DNA of 64,000 nt from Laguncularia racemosa (GCA_037954665.1 JBBMOL010000228.1:930001-994000), one strand, 5' to 3'; positions 33,723 through 45,837 are shown, counted from the first letter of the stretch. A program made the numbers and translations. Notes: generated from the letters alone by a model not told the origin.

Positions 33723-34153
33723 TGATAGAGATCAAATGTACCTATTTTATTAAGTGATTTTTATAATATTTTTTATGAATTAATTGGATGCTATGATCAA
33801 CTTTGATGCTTGATTGAGATTATGCCAGACGTTCATGCTCAAGACCATAGCCCATGATCTTCAATCACGAAGAAAAAGAAGAAGATTAAGTGAAGACAAG
33901 AGGTTCATGGTTAGGATCACAGCCATAATCCTACTTGTGAATATGCAGAGGTACATGAAATACGCTTTTCAAAGTTGAAGAGTACATGGTCTACTTCAAG
34001 TTTGTGATAATAAAGGAAAAGAGGAGTGTTGCCAATTTAATTAACTTTAGGTTTTGACCTAGTCTCACTAGTATATATTGTATACATGACTTAGTACACT
34101 TACTAATATAAATACATTTTATATTAAAGTGGAGAGTAGATTTATACGTCTCA
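33723..34153 (+). repeat. 3' LTR of element C, internally deleted
   Basis: 431 bp, TGATAGAG...ACGTCTCA. It matches both ends of 8117-9429 but lacks about 780 bp of the middle. Followed by TATTT. Confidence 0.7.
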
Positions 34154-34971
34154 TATTTCATCTTTTAATGGTGTCATTAATATATTTCTACAATTTTTTT
34201 ATCCAATCTGATATTGTTTTAGAAGTCTTGCCTTCTACATTCTATCGGAATATATTATTCTAAACTACTTATTATGTTGGACAAATCGACTAGCAAAAGA
34301 AACATTCTTATAATTGGTATAGATTTCACATGATACATGACTTTCAAATTTTATAATATTTGATTGTTTTTACTATATATTCATAAATGCTAATTTTACT
34401 TTATTTTCTTTACTTAGATAATACATAAAAAAAAAAAGAAAAAAGAAACAACCAATATTTCATTTGAATGTATTTGGATAATACTTAAAAATATTAAATT
34501 ATATTTACATTTGTTGTTTTCCGAAAAAAATAATCATAATTCAAACTTATTGTTTCATCATATTTTTTGTTATTATTTTATTATTATTTATGCACGTATT
34601 GCTCTAGCTTTTAACTAGTTAATTTTATGCGACCAGTGATGGTATGACATAAAATGCCATTTAGAAACATTACAATCCTCAAATCGTAGAAATGCAATAT
34701 ATTAAGTCATTCAAAAGTTTCAATCTCTTATGCAAAGTTTGTAGTCCCCCATAAGTGCCAATTATTGCATTAACAACATCTCTTAGATAAATGATTAAAA
34801 GAAAATAATTCTTAATAGTAGAACAAAAAATAGATAACAAAATGAAAAATTATAAATGGCTAAAAATTTATTATTGATGACACAAATGATAAAAGTTTTT
34901 GAAATTTTACATATAACATATATTTATATTTTATATATATATAATTTACGTTCTTTTATGCAAATGGTTTA
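34154..34971. other. AT-rich intergenic region
   Basis: No gene, RNA or transposon end recognised. Confidence 0.6.
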
Positions 34972-36083
34972 ACTTTTTGAGCAATTGCAATCTTAGAAGA
35001 AGTTAACACAAATAATTACAACTTTTTATATTCACAATATTTCTTCATTATATTTTAAAAGATCGTGGCTCTTTTAATAACATATCATTTCATGCAAAAT
35101 CATCCAATAATTATAAAAAGACAAAAATACATCAAGAGGACTTTAGTTTTTCCTATTTTTTCATTTAAGAAATTATGTTTTCAAAATTTTCATTTTATAA
35201 TCTATGTTCTTATAAATGTGTCAACATGGGATCTCCATTCCTCTCTGTTACAAGACCGTTAAAGTTAGGTTTTGAAATAAAGAAAAATTAAATACATAGG
35301 TTCTAAAATGCAGATACTAATAAACAATAAAAAAATCTAAGTTTTTCATTCTTTTTCACTTTAGGATTTATATTTTTATAACTTTTTATTTTAGAATTTA
35401 TGTTTTTATGTTTTTTCATATTAAGTCCTAATTATTAACAACACTTATAATGAAAATGGTAAGGTTCTTTTTTGACTCATTTTTTATAACTTAGGTCCTA
35501 AGATGAAAAAGATAAAATTATAAATCCTAAAATAAAAATTTTGACAAAACTTAGATCCTTTTAATGTATTTTTCCCATTATAAAAACTATAATATATCGT
35601 AATTTTTTTATTTTACCGTATTATAGCATTTACCCTATATTTATATCAATCTCTAAACATATGTTATTAATTTCTAAATTATTATATCTTTAAACCAGAT
35701 TCCTTTTTTGTTATTTATTTATTTTTTTTGCCAATGCTATGAGTATACTCCAAATTAACATCGCGGCTAACACGTGGTTTTACCAGACTGCATGCATTTG
35801 AGGAGTCGTCCTGCTTGTTCCGGATTGCACTGTCTTCTTGTTTTCTTATGTTAAGTAATGGCTACGTGGAAGTGAAGCTAATTGCTCTAGTCCATCGATT
35901 TGTCTTCTCCGGCTATATCGGATCTATGTCTATGGGGACATTCTATCTTTGGAAATCCTTGTTTCTCAACATTGTCTTCCATGTCCCTCAACAAAACACC
36001 ACTTAAACAATTCCTACGTGATCTAGCTCTTTCACTTTCCATCTATCTCAAGACCATAAACGATTGTATTTATAGCATCATGT
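34972..36083 (+). repeat. Duplicated promoter region, distal copy
   Basis: Matches 39286-40378, the region directly upstream of the methyltransferase gene, along its whole length with scattered substitutions and small indels (roughly 90% alike by eye). It includes the G-box (35771-35776) and RY motif (35791-35796). The match stops at 36083, at CATCATGT. From 36084 the sequence is MULE transposase on the minus strand instead of the gene. The open frames here are not genes. Confidence 0.9.
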
Positions 36084-37870
36084 TGAAGTTGCTTGCAACG
36101 TGTCATAGACATAACCGCTACACTATAAATGGAGGCCACCATCCATTCGCTTCTTCTTGAACTACTGATCTGATGCTTGTGTGTTTATTCATTATGATGC
36201 AAATGGTTTCACAACGTTCATGGTCACCGACAACATATTCCTTCAATTTTCTCAAAAACCAGCCCCATGTATCAGTTGTCTCCTAATCAACCAAAGTGAA
36301 TGCCAATAGAAGTATATGATTATTGTTATCAATACTATAAGCAATTAGCAACTTGTGAGTGTACTTCTCATACGGAAAAGTGGCATCAATGGTAACAACT
36401 AGTCTAAGGAATTTCCACGCTACGATGTATGGCCCAAATGCCTAGAATACCCACTTCAAAGTAGACACACTAGGAGCACTTGATCTGCTCCACCCCCAAC
36501 CAATTTATGTTTTGGGATTTATATTTTCTATCGTATTGAGAAGTTTAGGCAGTTCATTGTAAGACTTCTCCCAGTTCCTGTACACATGCTCGATAGCTCG
36601 TTTCTTCTCCTCCCAAACCCATCTCTTGCTGATCCTATAGCCAAATTCCTGTTTGACAATAGAAGCCAACTTAACCACCTTCATATTAGGACTCTCCCTA
36701 AAAAGATTTACAAATTGGCTAGTAAGGAGATCGCAATTTAGTTGTGGGTGATCTCGACTAATCAGCGGGTTATTGCATGTGTGTAGACCCTCAAATCTTA
36801 TCACTACGAATATACCCTCTAATTTCTTCTTTCAAGCTTGAAGCCTTCATTGACAACCATCGTCCCTTCCTAAACAATAAATAGACCATAGCAGTGGACT
36901 AAACTTTACAACAGTGAAGTTATAATGTTTGTTCACATGGTAAAACTTCATTGCTTGAATCACATCTGCTTCCATTCTAAATCCCATGCCCCTATAAAAA
37001 TCGTCACTGCTGCTTGAACCACTACAAATATTAGTTTACTCCTACTTGAAATAAATGTAACCACTATCACTCCCAAAATTGTAGTACAAAACAGGTTCTC
37101 TAACTAACATACTTGGTGATTCAGCCTGCTCTGATTGATATTTTGGCTGTCTCGAGTGGATATGTATGGTTAGAGAGTCTTCTTCAGGTCCTTCATCTCC
37201 CTCGTTCTCACTTTTTCCATTTTTGTCATCAAAACTCTCCTCTTTATTGGTACTCTCCTCCTCAACACTCATTCCCACATCGATGTCAATTGCAGCCTTC
37301 ACTCTTACACAAATCATGTATGGATCCTATGTATCTAGTTGTTGTAATACTGGAGTAACTATTTTATCTATTTCACCTTTATCATTGACTTCCATCGAGG
37401 TTAGAATTGAGGGTTAAAATGTTGATGGCTCGAGCTACATTTCTACAATATCATGTGATGAATGCAGCTGATTGCTTGTATCAAATGCCTGCCTTACAAA
37501 CAAGCCCCTTAAATCGTCAAAAATTCTAATGTATGATTGTTGTATGCCCTGATCTCCATATGATTCAGTCGTTTCAATAAAATTTTCAACATATTCATCA
37601 TCTCTGATTGCCATCAATACATAACATGTATTACCCCCATGGAACATAGAATGCTTATGAATTATCTCAACCCCCACTTCGATTGGATCAACTCTGATGC
37701 TACGACATATTTTGTATAAGAATTCGTTGTAGTTGACATTTTTTTTTTTCATTTTCAACTTTTTTACTAGATCCTTATCATATGCCAGCCCTCAGTTACC
37801 AGCTACAATATTTTCAAACACATAAATCATCAATTCCACGTAGTCAATCATTGTTTCTCTATCTACAGTA
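36084..37870 (-). pseudogene. MuDR-like (MULE) transposase remnant
   Basis: Read on the minus strand from about 37758: an N-terminal MULE domain (NYNEFLYKICRSI), an acidic stretch (37317-37042), then a FEGLHTCNNPLISRDHPQL block with SKRWVWEEKKRAIEHVYRNWEKSY (36804-36505). The transposase core follows with VTIDATFPYEKYTHKLLIAY near 36395, DTWGWFL near 36255 and HVASNFNMM at 36084, interrupted by stops. The core ends abruptly exactly where the duplicated promoter begins, so the 3' half of the gene is missing. No terminal inverted repeats found. Confidence 0.75.
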
Positions 37871-37944
37871 TATATAAATTATAAGCTTTTAAAAAAATAA
37901 GGCAATTTTCCATAAAAATATTTTAAAAATTTGCACAAAAAAAT

Positions 37945-38597
37945 TCCCATTATTTTTAATTTTATTTTTTCCCATTATTTCCAAACAATTTTCTTCTAAA
38001 AATTTGTCAAATATTATTTTTTTAATAACATTTTCGCTGCTAAAAATTTCAATAATTTCTGTATCATTTTATAACACTGTAAAAATTATTTCACATTCCA
38101 CATATTACAAATTTTCATCACAATATTTTTTTTATATTTCCAATAACACCATTCTTCAAAATTGTACCAAAAACAATTCCATAACATTTTTAATTTTAAT
38201 TTTTTTCCCATTATCTCCAAACAAAATTTTCATAAAATTTTTTCAGACGTTATTTCTTTATAACATTTTCATTGTTAAAAATTTCAATAGTTTTCATATC
38301 ATTTTAAAACATTATAAAAAATTATTTCACATTCCAGATATTACAATTTTCAACACAATATTTTTTTATATTTCCAATAACAACATTCTTAAAATTTGCA
38401 CACACAAAAAAAAAATCCACATCATTTTTAATTTTAATTTTTCTCCCATTATTTTCAAACAAAATTTTTCTATAAATTTGTCAAATATTATTTTTTTTTG
38501 TAATATTTTCACTGCTAAATATTTCAATAATTTTGGTATTATTTCAAATTCTAAATATTACAAATTTTCATCACAATATTTTTTTATAACAATATAG
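37945..38597. repeat. AT-rich tandem repeat, about 235-bp unit
   Basis: Nearly three units. Landmarks such as CCCATTATYTYCAAACAA and TTTCACATTCCAxATATTACAA recur at about 235-bp spacing (for example about 37972, 38208, 38447). The long plus-strand open frame (38004-38597) is made of this repeat and is not a gene. Confidence 0.75.
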
Positions 38598-39285
38598 ATA
38601 ATATTTTTTATTTAATATTTACAAATAATATAAATTTTTTTGCCGTAATAACAAATCCTCATTCTAATGCAAAAATTAATATCACATGTTATGTATTACA
38701 ATATCTATATAAATCATATCTAACAAACTATAAACTAACAATATACAGTAACATTTTTTACAAAATATAACATTATAGCAATATTTTTCTCAAATAATAA
38801 CATCAAACACATAAAAAAAATAAAAACTTTAACTTTTTTAAAAAAAAAATACTACAATCGATTATTTGTTGACGAAATGCTTAGATCTAGGTAACTTACT
38901 TCAAATCCCTCCTTTGCTCTATGAAATCACTTCTTCTTCTTTTTTCTATGTGCAAACAAGAGAAAAAAAAAAGATTTGATACGTCAACTAGTTTATTTTG
39001 TTTATGTGGAAATTTATTTTATTGTGTTTCTATATTTATATTTTTTATTTTATGTACAGTTATCATGTGATTTTTTTTCCTTTTAGATCGACAAAGGATG
39101 TTAAAATGAAAAAAAAAAATGGATGGTGGGATTGAAGCGAGGTTTGCACCTTCAGTTTAAAGTTTTTTTTTTTACTATAAAGTCGCAAATGGTGTCTGCA
39201 TCTTTGAAACTTATTTTAGAAATAATTATTCAAGATACAATTTTTACGTATTTTTTTAATAACAATATTTAAGTTCATAACCTTA
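38598..39285. other. AT-rich intergenic region
   Basis: No gene or element recognised. Confidence 0.5.
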
Positions 39286-40378
39286 ACTTTTTGAGCAATT
39301 ACAATCTTAGAATACATTAAGGCAAATAATTACAACTCTTTATATTCACAATATTTCTTCTTTATATTTTCAAAGATCATGGCTCTTTTAATAACATATC
39401 ATTTCATGCAAAATCATCCAATAATTACAAAAAAGCAAAAATACATTAAGAGAACTTCAATTTTTCCTATTTTTTCATTTCAGAAATTATGTTTTCAAAA
39501 TCTTCATTTTTAAATCTATGTTCTTATAAATGCGTCAAGGTGGGTCTCCATTTCTCTTTGTTACAAGGCCATTAAAGGTAGGTTTTGAAATAAAGAAAAA
39601 ATTAAAAATATAGGTTCTAAAATGAAGATACTAAAAAACAATATAAAGATCTAAGTTTTTCATTCTTTTTCACTTTAGGACTTATATTTTTATAACTTTT
39701 TATTCTAGGATTTATGTTTTTATGTTTTTTCATATTAGGGCCTAGTTATTAACAACATAATGAAAAGTGACAAGGCTCTATTTCAACTCATTTTTATAGC
39801 TTGGGTCCTAAGATGAAAAAGATAAAATCATAGGTTCTAAAATGAAAATTTTGACAAAATTTAAGTCCTTTTAATGTATTCTTTCTGTTACAAAAACTAT
39901 AGTATATCATAATTTTTTATTTCACCATATTATAGCATTTAACCTATATTTCTATCAATCTATGAGCATATTTTATTAATTTATAAATTATTATATCTTT
40001 AAAACAGAATTTTTTTTTTTTTTTTTGCCAATGCTATGAGTATACTCTAAATTAACATCGCGGCTAACACGTGGTTTTACCTGACTGCATGCATTTGAGG
40101 AGTCGTCCTGCTTGTTCCGGATTGCTCTGTCTTCTTGTTTTCTTATTTTAAGTAATGGCTGCATGGAAGTGAAGCTAATTGCTCTAGTCCATCGATTTGT
40201 CTTCTCCAGCTATTTCGGATCTATGTCTATGCGGACATTCTATCTTTGGAAATCCTTATTTCTCAACATTGTCTTCCTTCTCCCTCAACAAAACACCACT
40301 TCAACAATTCCTACGCGATCTCGCTCTTTCTCTTTCCATTTATCTTAAAACGAAACGATTGTATTCATAGCATCATGT
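39286..40378 (+). repeat. Duplicated promoter region, proximal copy
   Basis: Partner of 34972-36083. It ends 31 bp before the start codon of the methyltransferase gene and so contains its promoter and most of its 5' leader. Confidence 0.9.
40068..40093 (+). promoter_or_regulatory. G-box/ABRE next to RY motif
   Basis: ACACGTGG at 40067-40074 (CACGTG core) lies 14 bp before CATGCA at 40088-40093. G-box/ABRE sites bind bZIP and bHLH factors and RY sites bind B3 factors of the ABI3/FUS3/LEC2 group. Both are kept unchanged, at the same spacing, in the distal copy. Binding is inferred only from the motifs. Confidence 0.45.
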
Positions 40379-40408
40379 GTGTTTAAAGTTTGATTCACAC
40401 CATTTTCA

Positions 40409-43400
40409 ATGGCTATAGGCAGGTCTCGTAACAATAAAAGACAATCTTACACATCTTACACGTCAACCATAACAACAGTAGTATTCATAGGACTCTGTGT
40501 TCTAGGCGTATGGATGCTAACGTCCGATTCCGTCACCCCGCAAACCACCCAACATGCCACCGTCTCCACTGCCACCACCAAAACCAGCAACGACAATAAC
40601 AATGATGATTCAACATCCTTGCATGAGCCAGAAATCACGAAAAATAATGATAAGAAGGACGGTTCGTCTTTTCACGACAACCCCGGGGAGCTCCCTGATG
40701 ATGCAATCAAATCGGAAGACACCCATCAATCTGAGAGTGGTCATAACGTTCATGAGGATAGAAATAATGGTCAGGATAATAAATCTGGAGATTCATTCGA
40801 TAAGAGTGGGATTAAGCAAGAGTCTGTTGAAGAAAATGGGAAACAGCAGGAGAGGGAAAACGAGAACGAGAAAAATCAAGTGTCTGAAGAAAGTACTATG
40901 ACTCTAAAGGAACATGTTGATGATGAAAGTGGCCATAGTGTGAACTCTGAAACTGGAGAGAATAAAGAATCAAATGATGATCAGCAACGACAGCAACACG
41001 AGGAGCAACAGCAACCAGAAGAGCAGCAACAACAACAACGCGAGGAGCAACAATTAGTAGATCGACAAGAAGAGCAAAAGAAACAAGGGAAAGAAGATGA
41101 CGTTGATCAGAGCAATGAAAATGAAACAGCAAAAGATCAACAAGAAGAGCAAAAGAAACAAAGGAAAGAAGATGAAGTTGATCAGAGCAAAGAAAGTGAG
41201 ACAGCAAAAGATCAACTAGAAGAGCAAAGGAAACAAAGGAAAGAAGATGAAGCTGATCAGAACAATGAGAGTGAGACAGCAAAAGATCAACAAGAAGAGC
41301 AAAGGAAAGAAGGGAAAGAAGATGAAGCTGATCGGAGCAATGAGAGTGAAACAGAAAAAGATCAAGGTAAACAGCAACTAGAACGACAACAGGAGACACA
41401 AGAGAAAGCTCAATCTAATGGAGATGAAAGCAACGAACAATCATCTCAAGATGATTCCAAGACTCACGAGAAAAACCCAGAAGAGCCTCGAAATGAAATA
41501 TCTGAAGAAGACCGACAACAGCGAATTGAAGAACAACACAGACAACGCATAGAAGATCAACGAAAGGTCGGTAAAAATTCCAACGGTGACACACAACAAG
41601 AGCCAGAACATCGAGAGTCTAAAGAAGACAACCACCAGCAAGAAGTGAATAATACTTCCAAATTATCGCCAGCGTTATCAAACGATCAAACTGAAGAACA
41701 TCAAAAGAAGAGCGATTCAACTGAAGAAAATGAACATGACGGGAATGCTGATGGCGGTGAAGATGAGAAGATTAGTGAGTCGAAATCAGATGGATCATTC
41801 CATGGAGGAAATAACTCGGAGATTCCGAAAGAGTCGAATGAATCAAAGAAGTCATGGAAGACTCAGAAATCTCAATCTGAGAATCAAAAGGAGAGAAGGC
41901 AAATTGATTCGGACAATAACGAGAGTATTGATGGGCATGAATGGCAGCTTTGCAACGTCACGGCAGGCAAGTAAACTCTTAAAATTTTATTTGAACAGAT
42001 TGTGGTTGCATGCTCAATATTTATAACACAAGACTATTTTGAAACACGATCATTCTTAAGTTTACAAAGATAATCTGCTGATTTGAGATGAATCAATGTG
42101 GTGACACCAATTGTAGGTACTGATTATATCCCATGTTTGGACAACGAGAAGGCTTTGAGACACCTGCATAGCACCAGGCACTTTGAGCATAGAGAAAGGC
42201 ACTGTCCTGAAGATCCACCTGCATGTCTGGTTCCCCTACCTCAGGGATACAAGAGACCAATCGAGTGGCCGAAAAGCCGAGACAAGGTATTGTGTTAGTG
42301 TATTGTATGGGAGTTCTGACTGGATTCATCATTCTTTTAAAATAAAAGTAAAAATTTTAATCTTCATGGATTCAATCCTCTGTATTGATGATCTCCTAAT
42401 TTGCAGATATGGTACCACAATGTGCCGCATACTTTGCTAGCAGATGTAAAGGGACACCAGAATTGGGTTAAAGTAACGGGTGAATTCTTGACTTTTCCTG
42501 GTGGTGGAACTCAATTTATACATGGTGCGTTACATTACATTGATTTCCTTCAAAAGGTATGTAGCCATCTAAAACCACATAAAGTACCATTCAAAAATGA
42601 GATTTTCATCTGTGAATTTTAGCTTGATACAGAATCATAGATAGCAAAGGCCCTTTAAAATACATCACTGATGTTGTCCCTCGATGCAGTCTGTACCAAA
42701 CATTAAGTGGGGGAAGCACACTCGGGTGGTACTAGATGTCGGGTGTGGTGTTGCAAGTTTTGGTGGGCACCTCTTTGAAAGAGACGTCCTTACAATGTCA
42801 TTTGCACCAAAGGATGAACATGAGGCTCAGGTTCAGTTTGCCCTGGAGAGGGGAATACCTGCAATCTCTGCAGTGATGGGTTCGAAGAGACTGCCATTTC
42901 CAAGCAGGGTTTTTGATGCTGTGCATTGTGCACGTTGCCGGGTTCCATGGCATGCAGAAGGTTCTATCTAGAATCAATTGGTCTTTTACAATATCACTAT
43001 AAGTATGCTTCTTGAATCGTTTGTGGATGGTAATAGATGATGGTCTTTCTTGTAGGAGGTACTCTTCTACTTGAACTGAACCGGGTTCTTAGACCTGGAG
43101 GTTTCTTTATCTGGTCAGCTACCCCAGTGTATCAGAAACTGCAAGAAGATGTTGAAATCTGGAATGGTAAAACACTAGCCATGAATAAATACCCAAAATA
43201 AGGTTCATCTTGAAAACCCATAGATTTGTAATCCATCCATCCGTTCGTTTGTCCTCAGCAATGACCGAGTTAACAGCATCCATGTGTTGGGAGCTTGTGA
43301 CAATTCAAAGGGACAAACTAAACCACGTTGGTGTTGCCATCTACCACAAGCCCAGATCAAACGATTGTTATGATCAAAGAAAGCAAACGAACCCTCCGAT

Positions 43401-44570
43401 GTGCAAAAATGATGATGATCCTAATGCTGCCTGGTAGGCCCCTTACTCCTCAATTGATTCTTCAAGTTTTTGTTTCAATTGGTTGGATAGTCACCCTCCA
43501 ATCATGTTCATAAAACTTAGAGAAGCCTCTAGTTTTTAAAAGAAAAAGTTCCTTTTCGCAAAAAGTAAATTGGTACGGAGACATGATTATTAGAAAGGAA
43601 ATAACTAGAGTAAAGGAACCACCTGGACATATACATAATAACTAGAAACAAACTTAGTACATATAGACTAGAGGAACCCACTGACTCTGTCATAATGCAG
43701 GTATGTACCTCTTCAGCCATGCATGCACCGGAATCCCACTGATGAGTCTCAGAGAGGAACGCGTTGGCCTGTTGTTTGGCCACGTCGACTAAGGTTGGCC
43801 CCAAACTGGCTGAACGGCACTCAGATGGGGATATATGGAAAACCTGCCCCACAAGATTTTATTGCAGATTATGAGCATTGGAAACATGTCGTGAGCAGCA
43901 AGTACATGTCAGGATTAGGAATCAGCTGGTCTGGAGTAAGAAATGTCATGGACATGCGAGCAGTCTACGGCGGGTATAACTTTGTTACTATTCAGGAGTA
44001 GTGTTGCATACGTGTGATTAATAATAACAAACCTATATCTGATAACTCTTGCAGGTTTGCCGCTGCACTGAAAGATTTACAAATGTGGGTAATGAATGTT
44101 GTGAATGTGGATTCACCAGATACACTTCCCATCATATATGAGAGAGGACTTTTTGGTATATACCATGATTGGTGTGAATCATTCAGCACATATCCTAGAT
44201 CATACGACCTATTGCACGCCGATCATCTCTTCTCAAAGCTAAAGAAAAGGTATGCATACTCGACAAACTTGATCGAAGTCATACTGTCATTATAATAGAA
44301 TTGCACTCCCCTGGATCACCAAGTCTACTTTGAATCTGCCCTTTCCTTTGCAGGTGTAATCTAGTTCCAGTTATGGCAGAAGTGGACAGGATAGTCAGAC
44401 CAGGGGGTAAAATCATAGTTCGGGACGACGCAAGTGCAATAAGAGACGTTGAGAACCTGTTGAAATCCCTGCATTGGGAAGTTTATCTAACATTTTCCAA
44501 AAACCAAGAAGGAATTCTCAGTGCACAAAAAGGCAATTGGCGGCCTAAAACATATGTAGCTTCATCTTAA
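40409..44570 (+). CDS. Probable methyltransferase of the PMT24-PMT27 type (QUA2/DUF248 family)
   Basis: Nine exons: 40409-41966, 42117-42286, 42407-42556, 42690-42960, 43056-43166, 43259-43433, 43701-43973, 44055-44249, 44354-44570, giving 1,039 residues. Splice phases all join correctly. A short basic N-terminus is followed by one membrane segment (residues about 21-37), so this is a type II Golgi-type protein. Residues about 40-510 are a low-complexity stem rich in E, Q, K and S, with four 25-residue repeats. From about 516 (CNVTAG) the conserved domain begins. The SAM-binding motif VLDVGCG is at about 640-646, then HCARCRVPWH, LRPGGFF and RNVMDMRAVYGG. Plant family members are thought to methylate cell-wall pectin; that is inferred, not shown here. 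The first intron has a GC donor. I cannot tell PMT26 from PMT27. Confidence 0.95.
41060..41359 (+). repeat. 75-bp coding minisatellite in exon 1
   Basis: Four units of exactly 75 bp (25 codons), each beginning DxQEEQ and ending near SETAK. They encode the charged stem of the methyltransferase. The length keeps the frame. Confidence 0.9.
41967..42116 (+). other. GC-AG intron 1 of the methyltransferase gene
   Basis: The exon ends GCAG and the intron starts GCAAGT, the classic GC-donor consensus; it ends TTGTAG. Splicing here reads NVTAG then TDYIPC, the family-conserved join. Using the nearby GT at 41971 gives a stop two codons into exon 2. Confidence 0.85.
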
Positions 44571-45588
44571 GCAGAGACTTTTTTTCTGTAAAAGCATTCA
44601 TAGATATACTTCATCAGCACCAGATATGAATACCATCCAACCTCTTATCCTGCAATTAGGAAACTCAGAAAATTCATGCGACAGATTAAGCTAACCACGA
44701 CAATTGTTGTGACCAATTGAAATAGAGAACCTTCCTCCACATTTTCAAAGATCATCAGATTTACCCCTGAAACATGTCATTACTAGCACGTACAATGGCC
44801 AAAGCGAGGCCTCTGTGTAATCATACAAAATTACCGATACAATAAAAAAATCTTAAGACAACGTTAAATGACCCACAAAAATGAGATCAAAGCTGAAAAA
44901 AGAGAGAAATCAAACCCAGATTTATTTAAAGCTCTACTAAGCTGTCATCATTTTTATTCACGTTTTTAGTGCTGAAAACAGCAACTTTGTGTTAGATCAC
45001 CATTTGCAATGAAAAACTATATTTTGCCCTCGAATATCCATTAATAAAAGATAAAAAGTACAAATTATTCTGGAAAAATATTCGCTGTGCCGAAAATTCC
45101 ATTGCAAATCAACAACGAAACCGGACGGTGACGGCTGCATGGAGCATTAATGTAAATAGATGATTACTTCGGCTAAGGTTTTCGCCTATGAGTTTTAGGA
45201 CATTCACTGATTTTTGGCATGATATGGCTTTTAACAGATCCTTGTGTTCACATAGTCCGATCGTGAATTTGGGGTGAACTTTTCGTTGTCCTATCGGATA
45301 TTTTTGCATTGATTTGACAAACATCTCCGTATAGAACAAGAAAATTTTGTAGGTGTCGAAATTGACAAGGTATCAACTTCATATACCAGACATTTAAATT
45401 TACATTCTTTTCTCAGAAACAGTCATCTAACTTTCCGAAACCGAAAACATGAGTACCCAAAAAAAGGATTGACTCAAATTTTAATCTACAAGTCCAGATT
45501 AAAAATAAATAAATAAAATCCAATACAAAGAAGAGAGAGAGATAGAACAAAATTCGAATACAAAGAATATCAAAGCTATGGGATTCCA
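44571..45588. other. 3' region of the methyltransferase gene and intergenic space
   Basis: Probable 3' untranslated regions of the two converging genes. No further gene seen. Confidence 0.5.
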
Positions 45589-45837
45589 CTAGGGCTTGAC
45601 TTGAGAATCGGAAGAATCAATATTGTAAAGCTTATTATACTCTTCGAGCTGTTCGTAATAAACGTCCCAAACACATGGAGTGCATCCGCTGCCGCAACAA
45701 TCATCGGGCAAGGGCTTCTCCGGTGGTGGCGATGGAGGGCCCGAAACTTTCTTGGGTTTTTCTTCGGGTGCTTCTCCGGTGTCGCTGGGTTTTTCATGGG
45801 TGGTTGTTTCCTTGGATTGGGTAGCCTGGGTCGCCAT
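45589..45837 (-). CDS. Small oxidoreductase-like-domain protein
   Basis: 82 residues, single exon, ATG at 45837. The first half is rich in T, E, K and P and probably disordered. The second half carries DDCCGSGCTPCVWDVYYEQL (about residues 45-64), the cysteine cluster of the short oxidoreductase-like domain (Pfam Oxidored-like, as in human OXLD1). The biochemical role of this domain is not known. The paired cysteines suggest metal binding or redox chemistry. It converges with the methyltransferase gene, 1 kb away. The longer open frames overlapping it on both strands lack any such motif. A short leader to about 46000 is likely. Confidence 0.8.
   Translation of the reverse strand: MATQATQSKETTTHEKPSDTGEAPEEKPKKVSGPPSPPPEKPLPDDCCGSGCTPCVWDVYYEQLEEYNKLYNIDSSDSQVKP

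Larger units (their letters stand above)
8117..34153 (+). mobile_element. Athila/Tat-type LTR element C, outermost of a four-level nest
   Basis: Old element with related ends at 8117-9429 and 33723-34153, flanked by TATTA (8112-8116) and TATTT (34154-34158). Its gag starts near 9572, is interrupted at 9845 by element B, and resumes at 26125. I see no protease, RT, RNase H or integrase: gag is followed within about 100 bp by a conserved hairpin motif, and then a region resembling the ORF in the env position of Athila elements (about 31200-31870). The primer site is a decayed tRNA-Asp type. Its own sequence, without the B insertion, is about 9.8 kb, of which 2.8 kb may be another solo LTR. LTR divergence is the highest of the four nested elements, as expected for the oldest. 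Confidence 0.8.

Noticed and set aside
36100..36130. TATA-like sequence (ACTATAAATGG) near 36121
   Set aside because: It is part of the MULE transposase coding region read on the minus strand, not a promoter.
38004..38597. 197-codon plus-strand frame
   Set aside because: Composed of AT-rich tandem repeat; low complexity F, I and N.
40112..40348. 78-codon frame just before the methyltransferase gene (and 35815-36006 in the distal copy)
   Set aside because: Lies in the promoter and leader; the two copies diverge in frame and the host start codon is at 40409.
40896..41399. 167-codon minus-strand frame opposite exon 1
   Set aside because: Antisense of the E/Q/K repeat, giving low-complexity L, S and H; no support.
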